In this document: positions 25,909 through 34,592 of the stretch, in pieces
Numbering within the stretch: the stretch's first letter is position 1
Layout of the letters: each line of letters starts with the position of its first letter
NCBI RefSeq assembly: GCF_001570425.1
Contig: NZ_BCSX01000021.1
Location: 310,001-374,000, forward strand
DNA: 64,000 bases
Direction of reading: 5' to 3'
From: Mycolicibacterium brisbanense
GTDB lineage: Bacteria > Actinomycetota > Actinomycetes > Mycobacteriales > Mycobacteriaceae
Made by a program: the position numbers and the translations under genes
The notes under the pieces: generated by a model
Told to the model about the DNA's origin: nothing
The model's database searches: none
What the model saw: only the letters and a program-made list of their open reading frames with translations

Positions 25909-26337
25909 ATGCGAGTCCCAATGACCGAATACCTCGTCATCGACCTCGACACCGAACGCTGGGTGTGCCGGGTGTGCACTCAGGACATGGGTTCAGCGCA
26001 CGACACGTACAAGGCGGGAACTCTTGTCTACGACCGCGATCCGCGCGAGATCCATCAGCCGATCATCGACCCGGAACGCTACGAGTACACCTTCAGCCCC
26101 GACCCGACGTACTGCCGGATCCTGGAGTACTACTGCCCGGGCTGCGGCACGCAGATCGAATGTGAGTACCTGCCACCGGGACACCCGCCGGCCGTCGACA
26201 TGCTCATTGACGTCGCCGCTCTGCGCAAACAGTGGGCCGACCGCGGCCAAGATGCCGAAGCCGTCTTCAACTACGGGCCGGGCGAAGACGCCCAGAAGTA
26301 CACCGCCGCGCTCAAGGCCGCCGGCCACCTGCATTGA
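25909..26337 (+). CDS. acxC: Acetone carboxylase gamma subunit
   Basis: 142-residue small subunit. CRVCTQDMG (about residues 21-29) and YYCPGCGTQIECEYLPPG (about 77-95) form a Cys-rich, probably zinc-binding knuckle, and DPREIHQPIIDPERYEYTFSPDPTYCRILEYYCPGC matches acetone carboxylase gamma subunits. In the characterised enzymes alpha2beta2gamma2 complexes carboxylate acetone to acetoacetate with ATP hydrolysed to AMP. AAAGGAG seven bases upstream supports the ATG at 25909. It lies 28 bp after the HyuA-like gene and 34 bp before the beta subunit gene, clearly one operon. The product is slightly shorter than the roughly 168 residues known from Xanthobacter. Confidence 0.88.
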   Translation: MRVPMTEYLVIDLDTERWVCRVCTQDMGSAHDTYKAGTLVYDRDPREIHQPIIDPERYEYTFSPDPTYCRILEYYCPGCGTQIECEYLPPGHPPAVDMLIDVAALRKQWADRGQDAEAVFNYGPGEDAQKYTAALKAAGHLH

Positions 26338-26371
26338 TCCTTTGACAGACCTGTACAGGAGAACACCAGAT

Positions 26372-28501
26372 ATGAAACGCATTTCGGTCGACATCGGTGG
26401 CACCTTCACCGACTGCTTCTTCGTGTGGGACGACATCTACATCGACGCCAAGGCGCTGACCACGCACCACAATCTGGCCGTCGGCTTCAACGATGCACTG
26501 GACCTGGCGTGCAAGCGCGCCGGGCTCGACCGCTCCACCGTGCTCTCGGAAGTGGACTCGGTTCGCTACGCCACCACGCTGGGCACCAACGCGCTCATCG
26601 AGCGCAACGGGCCAAAGGTGGCGGCCATCGTCACCCACGGGTTCGAGGACACCATCCCGCTCTCCCGCGGCCGGGGCTACGGCGAGGGTCTGGATTACGG
26701 TATGCAACAGAACCTTCCGGCCGCAGAACGGCCCGAACCGCTGGTACCTCGGGCGATGATCCGCTCGGTCAAGGAGCGGATCAACTCCGCAGGCAAGATC
26801 GTGGCGCGCCTGGATCCCGAGGACGTCCGCACCGTGGTCCGCGAACTCGTGGACGCAGGCGCCGAAGCGATCGTGGTGTCGCTGGTCAACGCCACCGAAA
26901 ACCCTGAGCACGAGCTCGCGATCCAGGAGATCATCCTCGACGAGTTTCCGCCGCACGAACTCGGCGCGATCCCGGTGCTGCTCGGCCATCAGGTGTCAGG
27001 CCGCAAGGGCGAATACGTGCGCGCGACGTCGACGATCATCGACGGCTACCTGCACGAGATCATGTTCCACGCGCTGGCACAGCTGTCGAGCAACCTACGC
27101 GACTTCGGGTACGACAAGCCGATGCTGGTGATCCACAACTCCGGCGGCATGGCGCAAATGAACTCCACGGACGCGTTGCAGACCATCCACTCCGGCCCCA
27201 TCGCCGGTGTGGGTGCCGCCGAGCATCTTTCGAACGAAACAGGGATCGGCCACGTCATAGCCACCGACATGGGCGGCACATCGTTCGACATCGGTCTGGT
27301 GCCAGAGGGCGGGGTGAAGCACTACGACTTCCTTCCGACGATCGACCGCTGGCTGGTGTCGGTTCCGATGGTTCATCTCGACACCCTGGGCGCCGGCGGG
27401 GGTTCCATCGCCACCTATGACCGCATCCACAACTCGGTGAAGATCGGGCCGAAATCGGCCGGTTCGAATCCAGGACCTGCGTGCTACGACCGCGGCGGGC
27501 TGAAACCCACGGTCACCGACGCCGACCTCCTGCTCGGCTACCTCGATCCGGACAACTATGCCAACGGCTACATCAAGCTCAACCCGAGACGGTCGCTGTT
27601 CGCCATCGAAGAGGAGCTGAGTGACGAGCTCGACATGGATCCGATCGACGTTGCCCGGGTGATCAAGGACGGCGTCGACGAGCAGATGGCCATCGGAATC
27701 GGTAAGGAGCTGCGCGTGCGCGGCTACCTGCCGGAGGACTTCACCATGCTGGCCTACGGCGGCAACGGCCCGCTGCACGCCTGCGGTGTCGCCCGCCATG
27801 CCGGGATCAAACGTGTTCTGGCCCCGCCGTTCTCGTCGGTGTTCTCAGCGTGCGGCGCCGGCAACATGAAACAGCTGCACTTCCACGAACGGGGCGTGCA
27901 CGTGACGATGTACAACGCCACCACGAGGGCTCTGTTCGAGGACTACGACGAGTTCAATTCCGTGGTCTCGGAGTTGGAGGCCCAGGGCTGCGAAGACCTG
28001 ATCCGCCAGGGCTTCTCTGCCGAAGACGTCAAGTTCCGACTGGAGCTGGACATGCGCTACGGCAATCAGCTGCTCACCCAGGCAGTGGCACTCTCGGATA
28101 TCAACCGCATCAATGGCGTTGGCGATGTGCTGGAGATCATCAAGACCTTCGGTGATGTGTACAGCCACCGGTTCGGGGCATCCTCAGCTGCGCCGGAGGC
28201 CGGAATCCGGTGTAACACCGTCCGGGTCGCGTCCTACGTCAACGGCGACGTGGTGAACTTCGAAGCCCTCGAGGACAGCCGGGCCCGCACCGCCGCGGTG
28301 CCGGTGGGCACCCGCAAGGCCTACTTCATCGGCGTCGACGACCCCATCGAGACACCAGTCTATGGCGAGGAAGCCCTCACCCCCGACAGTGTCATCGCCG
28401 GCCCGGCAATCGTCACGACCGAGAACACCACGTTTCTCGTCGAACCCGGCTGGCGCCTCGAACCCACTGTCCAGGGCGCCGTGTGGTTCCTGCAGGACTG
28501 A
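26372..28501 (+). CDS. acxA: Acetone carboxylase beta (HyuA-type ATPase) subunit
   Basis: 709-residue HyuA-type subunit close to the 717 residues of the Xanthobacter beta subunit. It starts KRISVDIGGTFTDCFFVWDD, an intact phosphate loop. YATTLGTNALIERNGPKVAAIVTHGFEDTI and TDMGGTSFDIGLVPEGG, the second nucleotide loop near residue 300, follow. Then come GAGGGSIATYD and SNPGPACYDRGGLKPTVTDADLLLGYLDPDNY. The subunit activates bicarbonate and acetone using ATP. The ATG at 26372 is selected because family similarity starts there; the open frame extends 116 codons further into the gamma gene. It lies between gamma and alpha subunit genes. Confidence 0.9.
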   Translation: MKRISVDIGGTFTDCFFVWDDIYIDAKALTTHHNLAVGFNDALDLACKRAGLDRSTVLSEVDSVRYATTLGTNALIERNGPKVAAIVTHGFEDTIPLSRGRGYGEGLDYGMQQNLPAAERPEPLVPRAMIRSVKERINSAGKIVARLDPEDVRTVVRELVDAGAEAIVVSLVNATENPEHELAIQEIILDEFPPHELGAIPVLLGHQVSGRKGEYVRATSTIIDGYLHEIMFHALAQLSSNLRDFGYDKPMLVIHNSGGMAQMNSTDALQTIHSGPIAGVGAAEHLSNETGIGHVIATDMGGTSFDIGLVPEGGVKHYDFLPTIDRWLVSVPMVHLDTLGAGGGSIATYDRIHNSVKIGPKSAGSNPGPACYDRGGLKPTVTDADLLLGYLDPDNYANGYIKLNPRRSLFAIEEELSDELDMDPIDVARVIKDGVDEQMAIGIGKELRVRGYLPEDFTMLAYGGNGPLHACGVARHAGIKRVLAPPFSSVFSACGAGNMKQLHFHERGVHVTMYNATTRALFEDYDEFNSVVSELEAQGCEDLIRQGFSAEDVKFRLELDMRYGNQLLTQAVALSDINRINGVGDVLEIIKTFGDVYSHRFGASSAAPEAGIRCNTVRVASYVNGDVVNFEALEDSRARTAAVPVGTRKAYFIGVDDPIETPVYGEEALTPDSVIAGPAIVTTENTTFLVEPGWRLEPTVQGAVWFLQD

Positions 28502-28527
28502 CCCCAAACTCCAAGTAAGGACACGAT

Positions 28528-30840
28528 ATGACCACAGTCAACGAACGACCGGCCGGCAAGCTCACCGCGGAGGAACAGCAGTGGGTCGACCAGTTCATGG
28601 ACGAGACCACGCTGTTCCTCGGACCCGACCCGGGAATCATGCGTAGCCACAGCATCTCGGAACGCTCGCTGCACGAGGAGGTGGCGATCGCCGCCGGCGT
28701 GGACCGGCTCCAGGTGGAGCGCATTCGCAAGCGCATCGCCGGCGCCCTCGATGAAGGCTACGAGATGTGCGAGGCACAGGGCGCGGCACCCGGGGCCAAA
28801 TGGGGTGACCTGACCACCGCCATCTACACGGCCTCCGGCGATGTTTCCTACCTGTCGTGCCACGGTGTCATCGCGTTCAGCGCGATCCTGCACCACCCGA
28901 TCCGGTACATCATGAAGTACTGGAAGGACGAGCCGACCGTCGGGATCAACCCCGGCGACGGCTTCATCCACAACGATGCCCGGTTCGGCAACGTGCACAA
29001 CACCGACCAATCGATGATCATGCCGATCATCCGTGACGGCGAGATCATCGCATGGGTGGCAGCCACCATCCACGAAGGCGAGAACGGGGCATGCGAACCC
29101 GGTGGCATGCCATCAGGTTCGGAGACGGCGTTCGACGACGGACTGCGGATGAGCCCGTTCAAGATCGTCGAGCGCGGCGAGTTGCGCCGGGATCTCCTGA
29201 CATTCCTTCAGCATTCGGTTCGCGACCCGAAACTTCAGCTGGCCGACCTGAAGGTGAAGATCACCGCGGTCCGTAAGATCATGGAGCGTATCGACAAGGT
29301 GATCGACGAGGTGGGCGTCGACACCTTCGTGGCCGCGCTGCGCACCACGGTCGAGGACGTCGACGCCGAGGTTCGCCGTCGCATCGCCGAACTGCCCGAC
29401 GGGACATACCGTTTCGACCAGTTCATGGACAGCACACTCAAGGAGAACATCCTCATCAAGTTCGCGTGCAAGATCACGGTCAAGGGCGATCACATGACCG
29501 TGGATCTGCGCGGAACGGGCCCGGAGATCCTCAACCGCGCCATCAACTCACCGCTGTGTTCGGTGAAATCGATGATGATGCAGGCTATCCTGGCGTTCTG
29601 GTGGCCGGACTTGCCGCGGTGCACGGCAGCGATGAGTTGCATCGACATCATCTCCGACGAAGGCACCTGGGCGGACGCGTCGTACGACGCCCCGATGGGT
29701 CAGTCACTGCAGGCCTCGTTCCGCGGCTTCTCCTGCATGCAGGCGCTCTACAGCCGGATGTCGTTCTCCACTCCGCACAAGTACTCCAACGTGGTGGCCA
29801 ACTGGTTCAACCAGATCAACACGTTCCTGTGGGGCGGCATCACCCAGCATGGCGACATGGTGGGCAACCTGTGCGCCGATCTCAACGGGATGCCGGGCGG
29901 CGCGAAGCCGTTCCGGGACGGCGAAGACGCTGTTTCCCCGCTGTTCTGCGCGATGGCCGACACGGCCGAGCAGGAGGTGATGGAGGAGGAAGTGCCGTTC
30001 ATGCAGCTGGTCGCCAAGCGGCTGGTGCGCGACAACATGGGCTTCGGCAAGTTCACCGGCGGAATGGGCTACGAAATGATCGTGGCCGCCGAGGGCACAC
30101 CGCAGTGGGGATTCATGACGGTTACCTCGGGCGCCAAGTTCTCGTCGATCTACGGCATGTACGGCGGATACGGCTGCGGCACCTACCCGTTGGCGATGGT
30201 CAAGGGCACCAACGTCTACGAACATTTTCGGCGGGACAACAAGACGTTCGACCTGTCGATCGAGAAGGTCATGAACGAGCGGCCCTTCCCCGACGGCCGC
30301 TACTCCACGTATCACATGGGTCTGCAGTTCGACCTGGCCAAGGACGGCGAGCTCTACATGATCAGCCAGGGCGCAGGCGGTGGTTACGGCGATCCGTTGG
30401 AGCGCTCGCCGGAGGCCGTGGTCCGCGACGCCGAGCTCGGGCGGATCAGCCAGAAGGTCGCCGAAGACATCTTCGGAGTCCGATACGAGCCCACGACATT
30501 TCGTCTCGACGTCGCCGGCACCGAGGCGGCACGCGCCGCTGCGCGCAAGGACCGGCTGCGACGGGGAAAGCCGTTCGCCGAGTTCTGCCAGGAGTTCGTT
30601 ACTCCCGAACCACCGAAAGACCTGCCGTACTACGGCTCGTGGGGAACCTGGACCGAGGACAACCCCGACATCACCGCGACCGTGTACTCGATCGACGGTC
30701 CAGAGCGGGTATGCGCACCCCTGGCCGAGCTTCCGATCGTGATGGTTCCGGACCGCCGCGAAGTCAAGATCGGCAAGCTCGAAGCCCGCATCGCCGAACT
30801 CGAAGCCAAGCACGGCGAGCAGGTCGCACGACTCACCTGA
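28528..30840 (+). CDS. acxB: Acetone carboxylase alpha (HyuB-type) subunit
   Basis: 770-residue HyuB-type subunit, the same size class as the 776-residue Xanthobacter alpha subunit. It opens TTVNERPAGKLTAEEQQWVDQFMDETTLFLGPDPGIMRSHSISERS. GDGFIHNDARFGNVHNTDQSMIMPI (about residues 150-175) corresponds to the metal-binding segment, here HNDARFGNVHN rather than the VNDPYRGGTHLN of ordinary HyuB proteins, as expected for acetone carboxylases. GGYGDPLERSPEAV lies near the C-terminus. It would hold the Mn-dependent carboxylation site. It sits 26 bp behind the beta subunit gene and is followed by a stable hairpin. Confidence 0.9.
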   Translation: MTTVNERPAGKLTAEEQQWVDQFMDETTLFLGPDPGIMRSHSISERSLHEEVAIAAGVDRLQVERIRKRIAGALDEGYEMCEAQGAAPGAKWGDLTTAIYTASGDVSYLSCHGVIAFSAILHHPIRYIMKYWKDEPTVGINPGDGFIHNDARFGNVHNTDQSMIMPIIRDGEIIAWVAATIHEGENGACEPGGMPSGSETAFDDGLRMSPFKIVERGELRRDLLTFLQHSVRDPKLQLADLKVKITAVRKIMERIDKVIDEVGVDTFVAALRTTVEDVDAEVRRRIAELPDGTYRFDQFMDSTLKENILIKFACKITVKGDHMTVDLRGTGPEILNRAINSPLCSVKSMMMQAILAFWWPDLPRCTAAMSCIDIISDEGTWADASYDAPMGQSLQASFRGFSCMQALYSRMSFSTPHKYSNVVANWFNQINTFLWGGITQHGDMVGNLCADLNGMPGGAKPFRDGEDAVSPLFCAMADTAEQEVMEEEVPFMQLVAKRLVRDNMGFGKFTGGMGYEMIVAAEGTPQWGFMTVTSGAKFSSIYGMYGGYGCGTYPLAMVKGTNVYEHFRRDNKTFDLSIEKVMNERPFPDGRYSTYHMGLQFDLAKDGELYMISQGAGGGYGDPLERSPEAVVRDAELGRISQKVAEDIFGVRYEPTTFRLDVAGTEAARAAARKDRLRRGKPFAEFCQEFVTPEPPKDLPYYGSWGTWTEDNPDITATVYSIDGPERVCAPLAELPIVMVPDRREVKIGKLEARIAELEAKHGEQVARLT

Positions 30841-30846
30841 GATCGA

Positions 30847-30876
30847 TGGCGGCCCCGGATTGTCCTGGGGCCGCCA
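30847..30876 (+). terminator. Stable hairpin after the alpha subunit gene
   Basis: TGGCGGCCCC (30847-30856) pairs perfectly with GGGGCCGCCA (30867-30876) over a 10-base loop, directly behind the alpha subunit stop. There is no U-tract, so it may be a partial terminator or mRNA-stabilising element separating the carboxylase genes from the two following genes. Confidence 0.55.
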
Positions 30877-30897
30877 CCAGCCCAGAAAGGCACTTCC

Positions 30898-31692
30898 ATG
30901 AGTGTGAAATCGTTGATGGCGGACACGCCGAGCGGGCGACGCCGGCCACTACTGATCGACGATGCCGAGTACTCCACCGCGGTGGTACGCCAGGGCACGC
31001 CGATTCCGTGGACCGAGACCGCCTTGGCGGTCGGACATTTCGAACAAGTGAGGGCTCTACTCGATCCAGATGCACTCTGGGTCGACGTCCAACGGCTGCT
31101 CACCGCGCACACCGGCGCACGCCCCGACCTCGTCGCGGCGATGGGCGCACGCACCCGCACCGGTTATCCATTACGGACCCTGCTAACGAATGCCGAGGTC
31201 CTGTCAGCGTGTCGGGAGACGCTCGAGACGGTGGCGAAGACAGCACGGCGCCAGTTGCTCCTGCATCTTCCGTCGCCGGCATCCTGGCTCGCCTCGGCGC
31301 ACCTGATGGCCGGCAATCCATTGGATGCAGTCGACGCCGACCGGGCCGACAGTGCGTCGGTGTACATCGCTGAATGGCTGGGGCAGCTCGGAACGCTTCC
31401 GATCGCCCTGACACTGCTCGATGCCCGCGATGCCCCGTTCTCAGAATTCCTGGCGCCCTACTCCGCCGTGGCCAACGTGGCCTCGCACTTCGACTGGACG
31501 CTGGCGATGTGGAACGTCGACGGAATCGAGACGGCTGCAGGCAATCCCAACATCGGTGTGCTCGGACCCGAGTTCTGGACCGGCGATGCGGAGGACGCCC
31601 GCGCCGTCCCGGCGGCCGATGTATTGGTCACCTCCATTCCCGCGACGGCGTCACCCGAACATGTCCTCGACCAACTGACCAAGCTCACCTGA
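30898..31692 (+). CDS. Conserved protein of the acetone operon, unknown function
   Basis: 264-residue soluble protein that I do not recognise as a named family. It has alternating helices and strands with TARRQLLLHLPSPASWLASAHLMAGNPLDAVDADRADSASVYIAEWLGQLGTLPIALTLLDARD and FDWTLAMWNVDGIETAAGNPNIGVLGPEFWTGDAED. This is weakly reminiscent of a TIM-barrel of the MetE/UROD sort (inference only). AAAGG lies upstream of the ATG. It sits between the carboxylase alpha subunit and the alcohol dehydrogenase genes with short gaps, suggesting a role in acetone or 2-propanol metabolism, perhaps as an assembly or activation factor. Confidence 0.6.
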   Translation: MSVKSLMADTPSGRRRPLLIDDAEYSTAVVRQGTPIPWTETALAVGHFEQVRALLDPDALWVDVQRLLTAHTGARPDLVAAMGARTRTGYPLRTLLTNAEVLSACRETLETVAKTARRQLLLHLPSPASWLASAHLMAGNPLDAVDADRADSASVYIAEWLGQLGTLPIALTLLDARDAPFSEFLAPYSAVANVASHFDWTLAMWNVDGIETAAGNPNIGVLGPEFWTGDAEDARAVPAADVLVTSIPATASPEHVLDQLTKLT

Positions 31693-31708
31693 ACTGAGGA
31701 AGACAGCA

Positions 31709-32752
31709 ATGAAAGCAATGGTTTACCACGGCGGTGGAAAGGCCTCCTGGGAAGACGTACCGGATGCCGAACTCATCGATCCGGCTGACGCGATCATTCG
31801 GGTCGACGCCGTCACAATCTGCGGGACCGACCTGCACATCCTGCGTGGCCATGTCCCTACCGTGGACACAGGGCGAATCCTCGGCCACGAGGCGGTGGGA
31901 ACCGTGACCGCCATCGGATCAAACGTGCGTCGGCTCGCAATCGGCGACCGGGTCTTGGTCTCCTGCATCAGTTCGTGCGGAAGCTGTCGATACTGCCGTC
32001 GCGCCAGCTATGGCCAGTGCACGGGCGGAGGCGGATGGATCCTGGGGAACCGGATCGACGGTACCCAGGCCGAGTTCGTACGAGTTCCATTCGCGGACAA
32101 CTCGACACACAAGGTTCCCGATGGCGTGGACGATGAGAACATGATCACGCTGGCGGATCTGCTCCCGACGGGGTACGAAGTCGGGGCCATCAACGGCAGG
32201 GTCCGACCGGCGGACACCGTCGCCGTTGTGGGTGCTGGACCGATCGGCCTGGCAGCCATCATGACGTCCCAGTTGTTCAGCCCGAGCCACGTCGTAGCCA
32301 TAGACCTGGCCGACACTCGGCTGGAGGCTGCGCGCAAGTTCGGAGCGGATGTCGTCATCAATCCAAGCCGGCAAGACCCGCTGGCGGCCATCGCGGACTT
32401 GACAAGCGGCGCGGGTGCAGACGTGGCAATGGAAGCGGTCGGAACCGCCGCAACCTTCGAACTCGCCGTGCGACTGGTCCGCCCGGGTGGACACATCGCC
32501 AATATCGGGGTGCACGGTGGGCCCGCAACACTTCATCTCGAGGACATCTGGATCAAGAACCTCACCATCACCACAGGTCTGGTCGACACCTATTCGACGC
32601 CGGACCTTGTCGACCTGGTCGCCGCGCACAAACTCGATACCTCCGCCATGGTCACGCATCGCTACCACTTTGACGAATTCGAGACCGCTTATACAGAATT
32701 CGCCGACGCCGCCACTACCGGAGCCCTCAAAGTTCTGCTCACCCCGAACTGA
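31709..32752 (+). CDS. Zinc-dependent secondary-alcohol (2-propanol) dehydrogenase
   Basis: 347-residue medium-chain dehydrogenase. The catalytic zinc ligands lie in TICGTDLH (Cys about 38) and LGHEAVG (His about 60). The structural zinc lobe is CISSCGSCRYCRRASYGQC (about 89-107), and the NAD(P) fold has VGAGPIGLAA near 173. VKVPFADN-like features of secondary-alcohol dehydrogenases appear here as VRVPFADNSTHKVPD. It starts 17 bp after the preceding gene. In this context it most plausibly oxidises 2-propanol to acetone, feeding the carboxylase. Substrate is inferred from context and similarity, not from a diagnostic residue. Confidence 0.88.
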   Translation: MKAMVYHGGGKASWEDVPDAELIDPADAIIRVDAVTICGTDLHILRGHVPTVDTGRILGHEAVGTVTAIGSNVRRLAIGDRVLVSCISSCGSCRYCRRASYGQCTGGGGWILGNRIDGTQAEFVRVPFADNSTHKVPDGVDDENMITLADLLPTGYEVGAINGRVRPADTVAVVGAGPIGLAAIMTSQLFSPSHVVAIDLADTRLEAARKFGADVVINPSRQDPLAAIADLTSGAGADVAMEAVGTAATFELAVRLVRPGGHIANIGVHGGPATLHLEDIWIKNLTITTGLVDTYSTPDLVDLVAAHKLDTSAMVTHRYHFDEFETAYTEFADAATTGALKVLLTPN

Positions 32753-32854
32753 CGGGCGCAGTTCACCTGTTCGGTGTGCATCAAAATCCGGGTGTTGACC
32801 ACTGCGGGCTGACGAGGCTGCATCCCTGTCAGCCCGCAGATGGTAGGAACATTC

Positions 32855-33772
32855 TCAAAGGGCCAGCTGTGCGGCCATCCGGCGTTGCCTGGCCGTGAGA
32901 ATCGAGATCGCCACGAGAGAGACCGCACCAACAACGGCCCAGTACGTGGAGATCGCCGCGGATGTCTGGAACGTCTCGAACAGTGCTGCACAGATTGTGG
33001 GGGCGAAGCCTCCGCCGAGGACTGCGCCGAACTGATAGGCGAGCGACATACCGCTGTAGCGTACTTCGGGCGCGAACAGCTCGGCGAACATTGCTGCTAG
33101 CGGACCGTACATCGTGTTGAGGGTGACTTGACTGACAATGAGCGCAATCCCCATAGCCACACTAGATTTGGAGTTGAACAGCCAGAAGAAGGGGAACACC
33201 CACAGCAGGTGGAGGACAGCACCGGTGATGAAGACGCGTCCTCTACCGACACGGTCCGAGATGTAGCCCGCAAGGAGAGTGACCGGGATCGACGCCGCCG
33301 CCGAAGCTACGATGCCGACGAGAATGGTCTCGCGCCTCAAGCCGAGGACAGTCGTGCCGTACGACAGACCGTAGGTCGACGCAATGTAGTAGCCCGCGTT
33401 GACGATCATGAATGCGGCACCGGCCAAGAGGATCTCGATGGGATAGCGGCGCAGTACGGCCAGCAACGGCGCACTAGTCGCGGCCGGGACCTTGGCGCGT
33501 GCCCGCACGAACTCTTCACTGTCTTCGACACGGAAGTGCATGTAGATGGCGATTACCACCAGGATCACGCTGATCAAGAATGGAACTCGCCATGCCCAGG
33601 TAAGGAAAGCGTCTGGGAATCCCAGCGTCAGGAACAGGAACGAACCGTTGGCGAAGAGGATACCGAACCCGTTGCCCAACTGAGGGATCGCAGCATAAAG
33701 CCCCTTATTACGAGGATCTGCGTTTTCGGTGACAATGAGTACCGATCCGCCCCACTGCCCGCGAGTAGACAC
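32855..33772 (-). pseudogene. MFS (metabolite:H+ symporter type) transporter, 5'-truncated
   Basis: About 305 codons encode the C-terminal two thirds of an MHS-type MFS permease. Similarity begins abruptly at RGQWGGSVLIVTENADP, which in full-length relatives is the GEWGGA segment about 130 residues from the start. RVPFLISVILVVIAIYMHFRVEDSEEF and SDRVGRGRVFITG follow normally. The first four membrane segments and the promoter are missing. The break lies at about 33765-33790, exactly where a monooxygenase on the other strand also begins without its N-terminus, so a single deletion joined two divergent genes. A GTG at 33772 could start translation, but function is unlikely. Confidence 0.8.
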
Positions 33773-33789
33773 GTCTCCGTACGACCTAC

Positions 33790-34372
33790 TGTCGCGGTGG
33801 TTCCATGGTCAACATCGTTGCAGTCAGAGAGAGCAGTGATTGGGTAGAGGAATCGTGGACGGTGCCGAGCAGCCAAGCGGCATTGTTGGAGGCTTTCGAC
33901 GGATGGAATGAAGATCTCATCCGACTGTTCAAGATGTCCGATCCCTCTGAGATCTTCGCTTGGTGCTTATTCGATCGGGATCCCATGTCCCAGTGGGGCA
34001 AAGGCCGACTCACATTACTCGGCGATGCCGCCCATCCAATGCTTCCGTTCCTGTCTCAAGGCGCTTCAATGGCGATAGAAGACGCATACGTCCTTGGCAA
34101 ACTCCTCGGCAGATATCCCGATCCGACGACCGCTTTGAGACTTTACGAGAATGAACGTATCTCACGTACTAGCAAGGTGCAGCTCGCTGCGCGAGAGCGG
34201 GGTAAAACCTACCACCTTCCTGCGCGCTGGTCGTAGATCAAGCGAGACGCAATCTACCGCTTGCGGCAAATTTGCGATCCTAACGCCGTTGGTATTCAAG
34301 CGAACTGGGTCTACGACTACGACGCGATCAGCAGAGTCGCCGATCTCGGCCGGGCGAAGACGCCGACATGTC
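33790..34372 (+). pseudogene. FAD-dependent aromatic monooxygenase (salicylate hydroxylase-like), fragment with internal stop
   Basis: The frame from about 33790 encodes the C-terminal half of a class A flavin monooxygenase: MVNIVAVRESSDWVEESW, then LFDRDPMSQWGKGRLTLLGDAAHPMLPFLSQGASMAIEDAYVLGKLL, the GD(A)xHP FAD motif near 34022. RERGKTYHLPARWS follows. Then comes an in-frame TAG (34234-34236), after which similarity continues in the same frame as AIYRLR...NWVYDYDAIS. The N-terminal FAD-binding GxGxxG domain is missing, removed by the deletion that also beheads the MFS gene. The 3' end runs into an IS3 remnant near 34372. Non-functional by three separate lesions. Confidence 0.82.
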
Positions 34373-34531
34373 GAATCGGCATCAATCGGCGACGGCGTGA
34401 GCGACGGGCTCGGGCCCGTTGTCGAAACGCACGTAGTGCGGCGCCCCATGGGTGAGCTCGAGGCGATCCAAGACGTCCACAACGCGATCGGCGTCGATCT
34501 TCTTGAGCCGGGCGTTCTCGGCCTCGAGTGC
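34373..34531 (-). mobile_element. IS3-family transposase remnant
   Basis: On the minus strand LEAENARLKK, the leucine-zipper end of an IS3 OrfA product, is followed directly by DADRVVDVLDRLELTHGAPHYVRFDNGPEPVAHAVAD. This is the integrase-like C-terminal part of OrfB, including the FDNGPEF region next to the catalytic Asp/Glu sites. Most of orfB is therefore deleted between them. The following codon, normally Trp, is TGA (34382-34384), and CRF then continues in frame before similarity stops. No terminal inverted repeats are visible. It lies at the downstream end of the broken monooxygenase. Confidence 0.72.
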
Positions 34532-34592
34532 GTCATGCCTGCCATCTGTGCCGCGTAGTCGGAACGTGCTCTGTACTAACGACGTTCGTTGT

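Noticed and set aside
33128..33847. 239-residue plus-strand frame over the MFS pseudogene
   Set aside because: Hydrophilic, Asp/Arg-rich antisense frame without similarity; the opposite strand clearly encodes membrane segments.
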